A DNA stretch of 64,000 nucleotides from Eisenbergiella porci (GCF_009696275.1 NZ_VUMI01000028.1:19187-83186); one strand, 5' to 3'. Numbered from the stretch's first letter, positions 16,554 through 26,357 are shown. Notes: generated from the letters alone by a model not told the origin. Numbers and translations are program-made.

Positions 16554-18140
16554 CTACAGGTCAATAATGTCATAATCACCCCAGTCAGCAGCATCTGCGG
16601 CAACAGCGGCAATCCCTGCCTGCCCGATCTCCGCTTTGCCCGCGCGCAGCCGGAAAACAAGGCCCAGTATCTGTATGGTAATCAGCGGCGTCATGGCAAC
16701 CATGGCGACCACGCCGAACGCGTCCGCAATAATATCTCCTCCCACCGCCGAACAGGCTCCCATGGCAAAGGGAAGCAGAAAGGTGGCGGTCATAGGCCCG
16801 GAGGCGACTCCGCCGGAGTCAAAAGCGATGGCCGTAAATATTTTCGGTACGAAAAAGGACAGGCCCAGCGCTATAAAATATCCCGGAACAAGGAACCACA
16901 GAATCGAAATACCGGTCAGCACCCGTATCATGGCAAGCCCCAGAGACACGGAAACACCGATGGAAAGGCTCATGCTCATGGCCTTTGCCGAAATGGCTCC
17001 GTCCGTTATCTCCTCCACCTGCTTGGTCAGCACAAATACGGCAGGCTCTGCCAGTACAATAAAATACCCAATCAGCATACCGATAGGCACAATAATCCAG
17101 CGGTATGGAAGTCCGGCAATCACTCTGCCCAGATAATTTCCCGCAGGCATAAAGCCCACATTCACACCCGTAAGAAACAGCACAAGACCCACATAGGTAT
17201 AGATGAGCCCCACGCTTATTTTAACCAGGCTTTTTCCGGGAACCAGCCTGAAAATCATCTGGAAGAGGAAAAAGAAAACCACAATCGGCAGAAGGGAAAC
17301 AGCCATCTCCTTCAAATAAGACGGAAAGCCTGCCTGAAAAACTTTCCACAGCTCTACCGTGTCCGCTATTTCCGGTATCTCCACAGGCACATAATCCCCG
17401 CTTCCCGGGCGGTAAATCATTCCCAGCAGAAGCACTGCCAGAATCGGCCCGATGGAACACAGGGCAACCAGCCCAAAGCTGTCATCCGAAGCGTGACGGT
17501 CATTTCTTACGGCAGAAATACCGATACCCATTGCCATAATAAAAGGCACTGTCATAGGCCCGGTGGTAACGCCGCCGGAATCAAAAGCCACGGACAGAAA
17601 ATCCTTCGGTACAAAAAAAGTGAGTAAAAATACGATTCCATAGAAAAAAAGGAGCAACGGAGGAAGGGCCATGCTGAACAGCATACGCAGCAGAGCAACC
17701 ACAAGAAAAATTCCCACGCCAAAGGCCACTGCCAGAATCAGAATCAGATTGGGTACGGATGGCACCTGTTCCGCCAGAACCTGGAGATCCGGCTCGGATA
17801 TCGTGATGATGAAGCCCAGAATGAAACTCATGGGCACTGCAACCCACAGCTTTCTTGACTGTGTCATGCACGTTCCCACCCGTTCCCCCATAGGCGTCAT
17901 AGCCATATCCACGCCCATAGTAAACAGTACCATTCCCGCGGTAAGCAACGCCGCCCCTATGAGAAATGCCATGAGGATTCCCGGAGAAACCGGGGCTATG
18001 GATAAACATAAAATCAATACAATTGCGATGACAGGAAACACTGCCTTTCCTGTTTCTTTTAACTTTTCCTGGAGATTTGTGCGAAAAAACTTCAAAAATA
18101 CGCTGCCTTTCTGTTGTGTTATCGGCGCCGACGCCAACAT
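16554..18140 (-). CDS. DUF1538 membrane protein with duplicated halves
   Basis: This integral membrane protein of up to 528 residues has about 12-14 hydrophobic helices in two homologous halves. Each half ends with the same signature: DSGGVTTGPMTVPFIMAMG in the first and DSGGVASGPMTATFLLPF in the second, each followed by SFGLVALCSIGP or AFGVVAMVAMTP. Such internal repeats with a broken-helix motif are typical of inverted-repeat transporters, so a transport role is likely, but the substrate is unknown. The frame opens at ATG 18140, which has no ribosome binding site; a TTG near 18095 preceded by AGAAAGG is an alternative start. It is followed at 11 bases by the double PII-like gene. Confidence 0.8.
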   Translation of the reverse strand: MLASAPITQQKGSVFLKFFRTNLQEKLKETGKAVFPVIAIVLILCLSIAPVSPGILMAFLIGAALLTAGMVLFTMGVDMAMTPMGERVGTCMTQSRKLWVAVPMSFILGFIITISEPDLQVLAEQVPSVPNLILILAVAFGVGIFLVVALLRMLFSMALPPLLLFFYGIVFLLTFFVPKDFLSVAFDSGGVTTGPMTVPFIMAMGIGISAVRNDRHASDDSFGLVALCSIGPILAVLLLGMIYRPGSGDYVPVEIPEIADTVELWKVFQAGFPSYLKEMAVSLLPIVVFFFLFQMIFRLVPGKSLVKISVGLIYTYVGLVLFLTGVNVGFMPAGNYLGRVIAGLPYRWIIVPIGMLIGYFIVLAEPAVFVLTKQVEEITDGAISAKAMSMSLSIGVSVSLGLAMIRVLTGISILWFLVPGYFIALGLSFFVPKIFTAIAFDSGGVASGPMTATFLLPFAMGACSAVGGDIIADAFGVVAMVAMTPLITIQILGLVFRLRAGKAEIGQAGIAAVAADAADWGDYDIIDL

Positions 18141-18285
18141 GATTTGAGGTTACACGATAAAAGAATAATGGACTGCCATAACTGTCCGGTAGCGTTACAG
18201 TCATAATCTGTTTTCATTATAGCATGAACAGTGAAAAACAGGATAGCAAAAATTTGCCCTCTCCTACAACTTTTAACATTTTTTT

Positions 18286-18317
18286 AACGCGATACAGCAG
18301 AAAGGATGTATCGCGTT
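18286..18317. repeat. Perfect 10-bp hairpin near the xerD-like gene
   Basis: AACGCGATAC (18286-18295) pairs with GTATCGCGTT (18308-18317). A T7 run flanks it on the left of the plus strand, so it is not a standard terminator for the minus-strand gene. Between it and the stop at 18382 lie imperfect repeats of GTTTATTTCC. Confidence 0.4.
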
Positions 18318-18381
18318 AATAGTTTATTTCCTCAATGTTTATTTCCAGGTATTTATTTTCCCGATGTTTATTCCCTTGTGA

Positions 18382-19266
18382 TTATTTTCTTGGATGCGCC
18401 TGCTGGTACACGCTTCGGATGCGGGAACCGCCTATGTTGGCATAAACCTGCGTGGAAGAAATGTCGGAATGCCCCATCATTTCCTGCACACTGTGCAGAT
18501 CCGCCCTTTTTTCCACCAGATGGGCCGCAAAAGAATGCCGGAGCGTATGCGGCGTTATGTCCGCTTCTATCCCGGCCTTAGCGGCATAATATTTAATCAG
18601 CTTCCAGAACCCCTGACGGCTCATGGGCTTACCGGAGCAGTTAACGAAAAGAGTCTCAGTCTGCGTCCCTTTTATCAGGATATCCCGGGCTTCCTTCAGA
18701 TAAAGAAGCAGCGCCTCCTTCGCCTGGTTCCCAAAAGGTATGGCACGTTCCTTCGACGAATCCCTGCATATTATATAGCCCAGCCTGAGATTCAAATCAG
18801 TTACCTGCAGAGAAATCAGCTCGGAAACCCGGATACCGGTGGCATACAGCAGCTCCAGCATGGCTCTGTCCCGAATCTCCTTGGGCGTATTCCTGCCCGG
18901 CTGCTCCAGAAGCCGGACCACTTCTCCCATTGTCAGAATTTCCGGCATTTTCTTCTCAATCCTGGGAGCCTTCAGATTCTCAGACACATCCTCCGAAACC
19001 ATGCCCTTTTTGACCATAAAATGAAAAAAAGCCTTTACAGCCGCTATATGCCGGGATACGGTAGCCGTTGCGAACTGGTTCTTCTCAAGAAAAAGGATGT
19101 AGGAATTCAGGGAAGTCTCCGTTATCCGGCCCGGCTCCTCAATCCCCTGCTCCTTCAAAAAGCTCTGAAGCTTCTGCAGATCTCTTTTATAGGAAAGCTC
19201 CGTGTTCTCCGACGTCTTCTTCACATCATGAAGATAAATAACAAACTCCCGTATCTCTTTTTCCAT
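18382..19266 (-). CDS. Tyrosine recombinase, XerC/XerD family
   Basis: The 294-residue product matches the size of XerC/XerD, which resolve chromosome dimers at dif with FtsK. The N-terminal SAM-like core-binding domain (~1-90) is followed by the catalytic domain with its Arg in YATGIRVSELISLQ, HTLRHSFAAHL (His and second Arg), GHSDISSTQVYANI with the second His and the nucleophile Tyr. I start at ATG 19266 after GGAAGG. It is a single gene between a DUF1538 system and spoIIM, with no visible att sites or other mobile genes, so a housekeeping XerD role is more likely than an integrase. Confidence 0.88.
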   Translation of the reverse strand: MEKEIREFVIYLHDVKKTSENTELSYKRDLQKLQSFLKEQGIEEPGRITETSLNSYILFLEKNQFATATVSRHIAAVKAFFHFMVKKGMVSEDVSENLKAPRIEKKMPEILTMGEVVRLLEQPGRNTPKEIRDRAMLELLYATGIRVSELISLQVTDLNLRLGYIICRDSSKERAIPFGNQAKEALLLYLKEARDILIKGTQTETLFVNCSGKPMSRQGFWKLIKYYAAKAGIEADITPHTLRHSFAAHLVEKRADLHSVQEMMGHSDISSTQVYANIGGSRIRSVYQQAHPRK

Positions 19267-19452
19267 GCTCCAATGCCTTCCTGCTTCGTTGTTTATGTAA
19301 ACCAAAAAAGATTCAAAACATATTATAATCAGTTTTTCGAAGAAAAGCAATGCGCATTTTTGCCGATTTTACGGGGATTTTTACAACAATTTGCTTGAAG
19401 CACAAGATATCGGTAATCGAAATTATGTTTGTACCAGATATTGTTCCTGTTT

Positions 19453-20052
19453 TCAGAAAAAGAAAAATACTTTTTGTAATATTATCGGATTGATATAGCT
19501 CTCCACCAGACAGCCTGCCAGCAGCATTCCCAGGATTACAAGCAAAGTGCCTAAACGAAGCGCTCCCCGTTTTCCTCCTGCGCCGCTTCCGTAACGGCCA
19601 TTGTATACCCTATCCTGAAAACCCTGGCACCACCGGAAAAGGAACAGATAGGCCGGCGCCAGAAGCAGGACCTGCGGGAAAATTCCTCCAGAGAAAAGGA
19701 GAATCCCGCGGATGCCGTACCGGATAGAGAGCACCGACAGAATCGTCCCTGCACAAAATCCGGTCCAGACCAGATACAGACTTACCGCCATACCTCCAAT
19801 ACCCGCCACAGCCAGCACCGCAAGAAGCACCGCAGGCGCCAGCCTCTGCTTGATGCTGTAAAAGAAAAGCATGGAGCTGTCGATATCCAATACCCCCATT
19901 CTTCCCACACTGAAGCTGTCCAGGAAATCCGCATTTACCACCAGGCTTTCCTGTCCTATGTAAATAAGAGCAAGTCCTGTCAGAAAACCGGCTGTAAAGA
20001 GCACAAGAATGCGCCCGTTAAGTTTTGCATCTGCCAAACTACCTTTTTCCAT
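19453..20052 (-). CDS. spoIIM: Stage II sporulation protein M-like membrane protein
   Basis: In B. subtilis SpoIIM is part of the SpoIIDMP machine that thins septal peptidoglycan during engulfment. The 199 residues have about five membrane helices, starting with ILVLFTAGFLTGLALIYIG, and include the family segment VWTGFCAGTILSVLSIRYGIRGILLF. I start at ATG 20052, which lies 7 bases after AAAGGGG; the frame extends upstream without a better site. Other spore genes (spoVB, spoIIIA, spoIVB) are in the window but not adjacent. Confidence 0.82.
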   Translation of the reverse strand: MEKGSLADAKLNGRILVLFTAGFLTGLALIYIGQESLVVNADFLDSFSVGRMGVLDIDSSMLFFYSIKQRLAPAVLLAVLAVAGIGGMAVSLYLVWTGFCAGTILSVLSIRYGIRGILLFSGGIFPQVLLLAPAYLFLFRWCQGFQDRVYNGRYGSGAGGKRGALRLGTLLVILGMLLAGCLVESYINPIILQKVFFFF

Positions 20053-20158
20053 ATAAAAACCCCTTTGCCTGCTTTTTTTAATATATGCGTCGGTCAACGC
20101 ACACATGCATGCAAAGGGGTTAACCCTGCCGGTTCATACTCCGGCCAGGCCGCAAATC

Positions 20159-20260
20159 AAAGACCCCGCTGCAGAGCAGCGGGGTCTTTGACCCTCGCGG
20201 CAGTCGCCAAATAGCCATGCAAGCATGGCTACTTGGCTCGTTGCTCGCGGGAATAAAATA
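20159..20260. repeat. Two-hairpin element between the Nudix gene and spoIIM
   Basis: AAAGACCCCGCTGC (20159-20172) pairs perfectly with GCAGCGGGGTCTTT (20176-20189), a likely terminator for the Nudix gene. It is followed by CCAAATAGCCATGC (20207-20220) with GCATGGCTACTTGG (20223-20236), a nearly perfect stem with a two-base loop and the core TGCAAGCA. Flanking CCCTCGCGGCA and TTGCTCGCGGG may close it. Confidence 0.55.
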
Positions 20261-20269
20261 CTTTCGCTC

Positions 20270-20812
20270 TTATTTACATAAATATTTCGCCCTGTAGCTC
20301 ATAATCGAGGAAATCGTCTTGGAATCCTCTATTTCCCCTGACAGGATTTTCTTACAGAGTTCATCAACTGTGTAAGCTTCCACATTAATGTATTCATCCT
20401 CATCCAGATGCTGGCTTCCCGGTGTCAAATCCGTAGCCACATAAATGTCAATTTTTTCATTGCAGAAAGCCACGGTGGTCCTTATGGTAATCAGCCACTC
20501 CATTTTTCCGGCATGGCAGCCCGTTTCCTCCTCCAATTCCCTGGCAGCGGCCTCCATCGTCGGCTCTCCCGGCCCGTTCAGACCTCCGGCCGGGATTTCC
20601 AGCGTATACCTGTCCAATGCATTCCGGTACTGCCTTACCATCAGCAGCTTTCCATCCGCGGTAACCGGCACCACTGCCGCCGCACCCTGGTGCTTGATAA
20701 AATCCCATTTTACAATATTTCCATTGGGCACCTGCACCGTATCCTTATAAAAATCAATAATGGAACCCTTATAAACCAGTTCCCTGTCCAACCGTTTGAA
20801 TTCGTCAGCCAT
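20270..20812 (-). CDS. ADP-ribose pyrophosphatase-type Nudix hydrolase
   Basis: It probably hydrolyses ADP-ribose or related nucleoside diphosphates. The 180 residues have the full Nudix box: GGLNGPGEP at its start and AARELEEETG at its end, with the glutamates that bind Mg. The N-terminal RELVYKGSIIDFYKDTVQVPNG is typical of the NudF/ADPRase subfamily, as is VRQYRNALDRYTLEIPAG just before the box. It lies ~65 bases downstream of rny in the same direction and is followed by a strong hairpin. Confidence 0.92.
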   Translation of the reverse strand: MADEFKRLDRELVYKGSIIDFYKDTVQVPNGNIVKWDFIKHQGAAAVVPVTADGKLLMVRQYRNALDRYTLEIPAGGLNGPGEPTMEAAARELEEETGCHAGKMEWLITIRTTVAFCNEKIDIYVATDLTPGSQHLDEDEYINVEAYTVDELCKKILSGEIEDSKTISSIMSYRAKYLCK

Positions 20813-20878
20813 AATATTTCTCCCTTCTTAAACTTTTAAAAGCCCTGCAGGGAAAACCCTGCAAGGCTTTTGCAATCG

Positions 20879-22426
20879 CTATTTTGCATAATCAGAAACA
20901 CGGCTCTCCCTGATAACATTCACTTTAATCTGTCCCGGATATTCCAGTTCTGCTTCAATCGCCTTGGAAATATCGCGTGCCATCAGAATCATGTCCGCAT
21001 CTGACACCTGTTCAGGAACTACCATTACCCGAATCTCTCTACCTGCCTGAATAGCAAAAGATTTGTCTACACCTTTGAAATTGTTTGCAATGTCTTCTAA
21101 CTGTGTTAATCTGCTGGTATAAGTCTCCAGAGTCTCTCTTCTCGCGCCCGGCCTTGCTGCGGAAATTGTATCTGCAGCCTGAATAATGCACGCAATCAGC
21201 GTAGTGGGCTCCACATCACCATGATGGGACTCCACCGCATTGATAACCGTAGCGGATTCCTTATACTTTTTACAAAGTTCCACGCCAAGCTGAATATGGG
21301 AACCTTCCATCTCGTGATCCACTGCCTTGCCGATATCATGCAGCAGGCCGGCACGTTTGGCCATTCTCACATCTAAACCAAGCTCTGATGCCAGAAGCCC
21401 TGACAGCTGAGCCACCTCTATTGAATGCTTTAAAGCGTTCTGTCCATAACTTGTCCTGAACTTTAACTTGCCCAGTAACTTTACGAGTTCCGGATGAACA
21501 CCGTGTACCCCAACTTCAAGTACCGCGGCTTCTCCTTCCTCTTTAATCATTACTTCGACTTCCTTCTGCGCTTTTTCCACCATTTCTTCGATTCTTGCCG
21601 GATGGATACGTCCGTCAACAATCAGCTTCTCCAGCGCAATTCTCGCTACTTCCCTTCTGATAGGGTCAAAAGAAGATAAAATTACTGCTTCAGGTGTATC
21701 GTCTATAATCAGATCCACACCGGTCAGCGTTTCAAGGGTTCTGATATTTCTTCCCTCACGCCCGATAATTCTCCCCTTCATCTCGTCATTCGGAAGCTGT
21801 ACTACGGAAATCGTAGCTTCAGCCACATGGTCTGCCGCACATCTCTGAATGGCGGTTACCACATATTCCCTGGCTTTCTTGTCTGCTTCCTCTTTGGCCC
21901 TGCTTTCCATATCCTTGATCATCACGGCCGATTCATGTTTTACTTCATCTTCAACAATTTTCAATAAGTAATCTTTTGCCTGTTCGGAGGTTAATCCTGA
22001 GATTCGTTCCAGTTCCTGTACTCTCTGCTCGTTCAGCTTCGCGATCTCTGCTTTCTGCTTTGCTAACTCCTCTTCCCTGGCTGCCAGTACGGATTCCTTC
22101 TTTTCAATGGCATCCGACTTCTTGTCCACGTTCTCTTCCTTCTGCTGCACTCTTCTTTCAAAGCGCTGCACCTCGGCTCTGCGTTCCTTGATCTCCTTAT
22201 CCAATTCGTTCTTTGCACGAATGGATTCCTCCTTCACTTCCAGCAGTCCCTCACGCTTTTTGGTTTCAGCAGCTTTCACCGCATCATCAATAATTTCTCT
22301 TGCCTTGTCTTCGGCGTTGCCGATTTTGGTCTCAGTTTCTTTCTTCCTATATGCAGAGGTTACTACAAATGTAACCGGGATAGAAATCAACAGAGTGACC
22401 GCTACTGCTATTACATAACTAAGCAT
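20879..22426 (-). CDS. rny: Ribonuclease Y
   Basis: This membrane-anchored endoribonuclease starts mRNA decay in Firmicutes. The 515 residues comprise an N-terminal membrane helix ([18 protein letters not shown]), a long charged coiled coil (~25-200), a KH domain with [15 protein letters not shown] (~215-275), the HD domain with [12 protein letters not shown] (~340-430) and the C-terminal domain. I choose ATG 22426 because AAGGAGG lies 11 bases upstream and overlaps the earlier possible GTG at 22438. A well-formed promoter lies ~100 bases upstream. Confidence 0.97.
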   Translation of the reverse strand: MLSYVIAVAVTLLISIPVTFVVTSAYRKKETETKIGNAEDKAREIIDDAVKAAETKKREGLLEVKEESIRAKNELDKEIKERRAEVQRFERRVQQKEENVDKKSDAIEKKESVLAAREEELAKQKAEIAKLNEQRVQELERISGLTSEQAKDYLLKIVEDEVKHESAVMIKDMESRAKEEADKKAREYVVTAIQRCAADHVAEATISVVQLPNDEMKGRIIGREGRNIRTLETLTGVDLIIDDTPEAVILSSFDPIRREVARIALEKLIVDGRIHPARIEEMVEKAQKEVEVMIKEEGEAAVLEVGVHGVHPELVKLLGKLKFRTSYGQNALKHSIEVAQLSGLLASELGLDVRMAKRAGLLHDIGKAVDHEMEGSHIQLGVELCKKYKESATVINAVESHHGDVEPTTLIACIIQAADTISAARPGARRETLETYTSRLTQLEDIANNFKGVDKSFAIQAGREIRVMVVPEQVSDADMILMARDISKAIEAELEYPGQIKVNVIRESRVSDYAK

Positions 22427-22524
22427 AGACAGGAGCACCTCCTTATTAAATTTTCATTGTGCGAATATCTGTTATAGAATGTATGTACGCCAAACATTCT
22501 TATAAGCGATTTTACAACACTTCA

Positions 22525-22553
22525 ATTTTAATAAATAACAGGTATTATGTCAA
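22525..22553 (-). promoter_or_regulatory. Promoter of rny
   Basis: A perfect TTGACA (22548-22553) and TAAAAT (22525-22530) are 17 bases apart on the minus strand, between recX and rny. Confidence 0.75.
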
Positions 22554-22605
22554 GTAGAAAAGCATATTTTGACCAAATTTCATAACTTTTGCACAAGATA
22601 ACCTG

Positions 22606-23244
22606 TTATTCCCAGGAGTCCCCTTCTTCCAAATCATCGCAATTCATGGCTTTTCTTATCTTATCCGGCGAGAAACCCTTTCTGTACAGGAAAGCCTGAA
22701 TCCGTCTTTTTTCTTTTAAATCCGCCTGTTTCGCATCAAAATGCTTCTTTCTGAGGAGCTCTTTAATCATAGCTTCCTCATTCTGAAGGCCATCCGCTTC
22801 CTGAACGGTGCAAAACGCCTCCTCAATACAGCTTCTGTCAACGCCTTTGCGTCTCAGATCGTCCTCCATCCGCCTGCGGCTTTTCGTTTCCATGTAGGTT
22901 TCCACATATCTTCTTGCATAAGCCTCATCATTTATGTACCCAAAGGATTCCACATAAGCAATAGCCTCTTCAATGACCGGAGGAGGATACTTTCCCTGCC
23001 GCAGCTTCTCTTCCATCTGCTGTCTTGTATATTCCCTGGACTTCAGCAGGTTCATGCAGCGCAGCTTCGCCCGCTTGGGGAGTACGTTCTCCATAATCTC
23101 CTCATAGACATGAGGGGGCAGTTCTCTATCCTGTGCAATACCGTATTTATGAAGTTCGCCTTTGTATAATACAAAGGCGAATTCTCCATCGATGCTGACT
23201 GCATATTTCGTTTTATTTATTGGTTCTGTCCTGGTAACAATCAT
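22606..23244 (-). CDS. recX: Regulatory protein RecX
   Basis: RecX binds RecA filaments and modulates their activity. The 212 residues show the three-helix RecX repeats ([66 protein letters not shown] and a third C-terminal repeat [28 protein letters not shown], each broken here by punctuation of helices), as expected of the Firmicutes type. Its ATG overlaps the recA stop codon (ATGA), so expression is coupled to recA. Confidence 0.93.
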   Translation of the reverse strand: MIVTRTEPINKTKYAVSIDGEFAFVLYKGELHKYGIAQDRELPPHVYEEIMENVLPKRAKLRCMNLLKSREYTRQQMEEKLRQGKYPPPVIEEAIAYVESFGYINDEAYARRYVETYMETKSRRRMEDDLRRKGVDRSCIEEAFCTVQEADGLQNEEAMIKELLRKKHFDAKQADLKEKRRIQAFLYRKGFSPDKIRKAMNCDDLEEGDSWE

Positions 23245-24374
23245 TTCTGTTCTGCCTGCACGGCTTTAACCGCAGCGCCGGCGGCCGCCTTCACTTCCCT
23301 GCTGTCCTTTGCAGCTTTGGCTCCGGCAGCTTCCTTCACAGGTTCTTCCTTCCTGTCTGAAGCATCGGCTTCTTTCTTCTCGTCCAGCTTATAGTATGCG
23401 CGTACTTTCTTCTCGATTTCATCGCAGATCTTCGTATTTTCTTTCAGGAAGTTCTTCGCATTCTCCCTTCCCTGTCCGATCTTGTTTCCTTCGTAGGCAA
23501 ACCATGCGCCGCTCTTATTGACAATATTAATATCCGCTGCCAGATCCAGAATATCCCCGACTTTGGAAATGCCCTCTCCGAACATGATGTCAAATTCCGC
23601 TTCCTTGAAGGGCGGCGCTATTTTATTCTTTACCACCTTGACACGGGTACGGTTTCCTACCACCTCCCCTGCCTGCTTCAGGGATTCGATCCTTCTTACG
23701 TCCAGACGGATGGTAGAGTAGAACTTCAGGGCACGGCCGCCGGTAGTGGTCTCCGGATTGCCGAACATGACGCCCACCTTCTCACGCAGCTGGTTGATGA
23801 AGATAACTGTACAGTTGGACTTGCTGATTACTGCAGTAAGCTTACGCAGCGCCTGGGACATCAGACGGGCCTGCAGGCCCACATGGCTGTCACCCATATC
23901 GCCGTCTATTTCAGCCTTGGGGACAAGAGCCGCCACAGAGTCAACAACAACGATATCGATGGCGCCTGAACGCACCATGGTCTCCGTAATCTCCAGAGCC
24001 TGTTCTCCGTTATCAGGCTGTGAAATATACAGGTTATCAATATCCACACCAATATTCTTCGCATAGGCAGGATCCAGCGCATGCTCAGCATCAATAAAGC
24101 CCGCAATGCCGCCCCTGCGCTGAACCTCAGCGATCATATGCAGGGTGACGGTGGTCTTACCACTGGATTCCGGTCCATATATTTCAACAATTCTTCCCTT
24201 GGGTATTCCGCCCAGGCCAAGTGCAATATCAAGGCTTAATGAGCCTGTGGGAATCGTCTCCACATTCATCTGCGTAGCCGGATCCCCCAGCTTCATGACT
24301 GCTCCCTTTCCAAACTGCTTTTCAATCTGTGCCAGTGCGGCGTCAAGCGCTTTGAGTTTGTCTTCTTTTTCCAT
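23241..24374 (-). CDS. recA: RecA recombinase
   Basis: This ATP-dependent strand-exchange protein is also the coprotease for LexA self-cleavage. The 377 residues have Walker [10 protein letters not shown] (67-75), Walker B around [12 protein letters not shown], the L2 loop region [14 protein letters not shown] and the [15 protein letters not shown] core. The C-terminal tail (~330-377) is longer than usual and low in complexity, made mainly of Ala, Lys, Glu and Val ([19 protein letters not shown]). It is the first gene of recA-recX and has an SOS-type promoter. Confidence 0.98.
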   Translation of the reverse strand: MEKEDKLKALDAALAQIEKQFGKGAVMKLGDPATQMNVETIPTGSLSLDIALGLGGIPKGRIVEIYGPESSGKTTVTLHMIAEVQRRGGIAGFIDAEHALDPAYAKNIGVDIDNLYISQPDNGEQALEITETMVRSGAIDIVVVDSVAALVPKAEIDGDMGDSHVGLQARLMSQALRKLTAVISKSNCTVIFINQLREKVGVMFGNPETTTGGRALKFYSTIRLDVRRIESLKQAGEVVGNRTRVKVVKNKIAPPFKEAEFDIMFGEGISKVGDILDLAADINIVNKSGAWFAYEGNKIGQGRENAKNFLKENTKICDEIEKKVRAYYKLDEKKEADASDRKEEPVKEAAGAKAAKDSREVKAAAGAAVKAVQAEQK

Positions 24375-24394
24375 TATGTTCTCCTTCTTATCCA

Positions 24395-24444
24395 GAACGG
24401 ATGTTCTCTTTTTCTATAATAAAACATCTGTTCGTATTTGTCAA
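24395..24444 (-). promoter_or_regulatory. recA promoter with two LexA-type boxes
   Basis: On the minus strand TTGACA (24439-24444) and TATTAT (24416-24421) are 17 bases apart. The spacer contains CGAAC-AGAT-GTTT (24422-24434), close to the Firmicutes LexA operator. A second box with perfect half-sites, GAAC-ATCC-GTTC (24395-24406), covers the predicted transcription start. This arrangement predicts tight SOS control of recA-recX. Confidence 0.75.
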
Positions 24445-24783
24445 TTCCCAACTTTAAATATAATATACAATATCAGGTGTCCGATAAAACTCCCTCAACA
24501 GGTATCCCTCCTTTATTTTTTATTGCATTGAAACGATTGGCGAAATGCCCGATTAGTTGTCCGCTCTATAGATGGAATGGACATGGCTGAATTCCTTCAG
24601 ACAAAGGTGCACCGGTTTGGAACGCCTCCAGCAAAGATATGCTTTTTTGATTGTAACATAAACTTCATCCAAATGCCACTAAAAAAAGCATGCTTCCATA
24701 AAAAAAGGAACATGCCGGGATACTGTTCAGACGGGTCTGCGAATTTAGCTGCGCATACTGTACAAATATATAGCGGCAGCAGG

Positions 24784-24849
24784 CATCCGGCCTGTTGTGA
24801 GGCAAATTAAATGGCCGGATGTCCGCAACAGTTCAGTTTATCTGAACTG
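24784..24849 (-). terminator. Two hairpins after the zinc-ribbon gene
   Basis: CATCCGGCC (24784-24792) pairs with GGCCGGATG (24813-24821), and CAGTTCAG (24829-24836) with CTGAACTG (24842-24849); both stems are perfect. They lie 40-110 bases after the stop at 24891 and lack a good U-run. The rest of the 516-base gap (24445-24783) shows no supported gene. Confidence 0.45.
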
Positions 24850-24890
24850 CCGCACATGCCGTAGTGTTGGGGCAGCAATCCATGCCCTCC

Positions 24891-26357
24891 CTATATTTTC
24901 TTCATATAACGTCCATAATCTTTAATAGTGGCTGTAACCCAGCCGCTGCTCGTGCTGGTGGTATAATTAAACCCGATTTCCAGGCCTACAGGGGTATAGA
25001 AAATAATATTGGTATCCGAATCCGAAAGGAAATCCTGAAGCTGTTCGTCATCCATCCGTTCCACAGCCTCGGCCGTTCCGTTCTGGTAAGCATCCTGATC
25101 CCTGAATTCTTTGGCCAGCTGCTCGTTATACTCTATCATTTCACCGTTGTCCAAAAGTTCGCCGCTTACCAGATCGATATTAATGCAGTAAAGCGAAATG
25201 TAGGATTCCTGGTTCATTGCATATTTTTCCTGAAGGACAATGCTGATTTTTTCCTCATCCATATAGGTTACATAACCAATGCTGGAGGTTGCGTAGGAGA
25301 GTTGCTCATCTTCACCCTGGGCATCCTTATAGTAGTTGTAAAGCTTGCTGTAATAAGTGGCCTCGTATTCAATCTCCTGGTTCAGCTCGTCCAGATGGGG
25401 AATATTCCCACCCTTCAGCTGCGGGTATTTTCCGGTTGCCGTAGCGCCCGTCTCGTCATCCACATAGCTGTAATCTTCCCATTCCACCGTATAACTGAGG
25501 TCGTCACGGATGGAATTGGCAATTGTTACATAGTAATCATCCTCCGGGCTGGGAACATAATCCCCTTCCTCTGTTTCCGGTTCATAGGTTCCACCGCCGC
25601 TGAAATCAGGAAGCTGGCTGTCATCGCCGCTGTCATAACCAAAGGGTATCGTTTCCTCAGGAACTGCCCCTCCGTAATTCTTGGAATTGGAAATACCGCT
25701 GCTGGCTTCCCTGACCGCACCCTTGACAATAATAAAAATAAGAACCATGACGATGCAGAGAAGCACCGCAATTACCGCTACAATAACCGCCGCCACGGTT
25801 CTGCTGTTGTTACGCTTCTGAGGGGGCATATTGGAGTAGGCTCCATAAGGCTGCCGGCCATATGGAGGCACTCCTCCCGGAGGGATTTGTCCATAGTAGC
25901 CGTTCTGCTGCGGTCCATACTGCTGCGAAGAGCCATACCGGGTATTATTCTGTCCGCCCTGCGCGGCGCCGGGCGCACCCGGGCCTGCCTGGCCTCCTGG
26001 CACATTTCCATAGGGCGGAATATTCTGCGCGCCGCAGGGAGGCATTCCCTGGCCGCCGGTCGGAATATTTTCATTTCCACAGGGAGACACAGGAGCCTGT
26101 GAACCGGCATTTCCATAAGGGGGGACCGGCGCCTGCCCGGCAGCGTATCCATAAGGAGGTACCGAAGCTTCACCGCCCGTCCCACAGGGAGGGACCGCAG
26201 CCTGTTCAACGGCATTCCCATCAGGAGCTTCCATCTCCGCTGCTCCTTCTGCTTTTGCATCCTTTTTATTCCGGTCATATCCGCAGCTTATACAGACACC
26301 GTTTTTCATCAGCGCCCCGCATTCCGGACAAAATCCATATTCTTCATCCTCGTACAT
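24891..26357 (-). CDS. Zinc-ribbon membrane protein with a PYG-repeat linker
   Basis: The 488 residues form four parts. (1) An N-terminal zinc ribbon, CPECG and CISCG (residues ~9-27). (2) A 150-residue low-complexity linker rich in Pro, Gly, Tyr, Gln and Ala with recurring units such as VPPYGNAGSQAP and Cys-containing variants (VPPCGTGG, MPPCGAQN). (3) One membrane helix (~188-215, VAAVIVAVIAVLLCIVMVLIFIIV). (4) An acidic extracytoplasmic domain (~260-488) resembling DUF3298/DUF4163-type domains (PQLKGGNIPHLDELNQEI, later SYISLYCINIDLVSGELL). The zinc ribbon should be cytoplasmic. The function is unknown; sensing of envelope state is one possibility. Confidence 0.75.
   Translation of the reverse strand: MYEDEEYGFCPECGALMKNGVCISCGYDRNKKDAKAEGAAEMEAPDGNAVEQAAVPPCGTGGEASVPPYGYAAGQAPVPPYGNAGSQAPVSPCGNENIPTGGQGMPPCGAQNIPPYGNVPGGQAGPGAPGAAQGGQNNTRYGSSQQYGPQQNGYYGQIPPGGVPPYGRQPYGAYSNMPPQKRNNSRTVAAVIVAVIAVLLCIVMVLIFIIVKGAVREASSGISNSKNYGGAVPEETIPFGYDSGDDSQLPDFSGGGTYEPETEEGDYVPSPEDDYYVTIANSIRDDLSYTVEWEDYSYVDDETGATATGKYPQLKGGNIPHLDELNQEIEYEATYYSKLYNYYKDAQGEDEQLSYATSSIGYVTYMDEEKISIVLQEKYAMNQESYISLYCINIDLVSGELLDNGEMIEYNEQLAKEFRDQDAYQNGTAEAVERMDDEQLQDFLSDSDTNIIFYTPVGLEIGFNYTTSTSSGWVTATIKDYGRYMKKI

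Noticed and set aside
18382..19266. Integrase of a mobile element
   Set aside because: Length and motifs match XerC/XerD, and no att repeats, excisionase or cargo genes were seen.
24577..24810. 77-codon plus-strand frame in the recA upstream gap
   Set aside because: Weak start, irregular composition and overlap with a terminator-like hairpin; no family resemblance.
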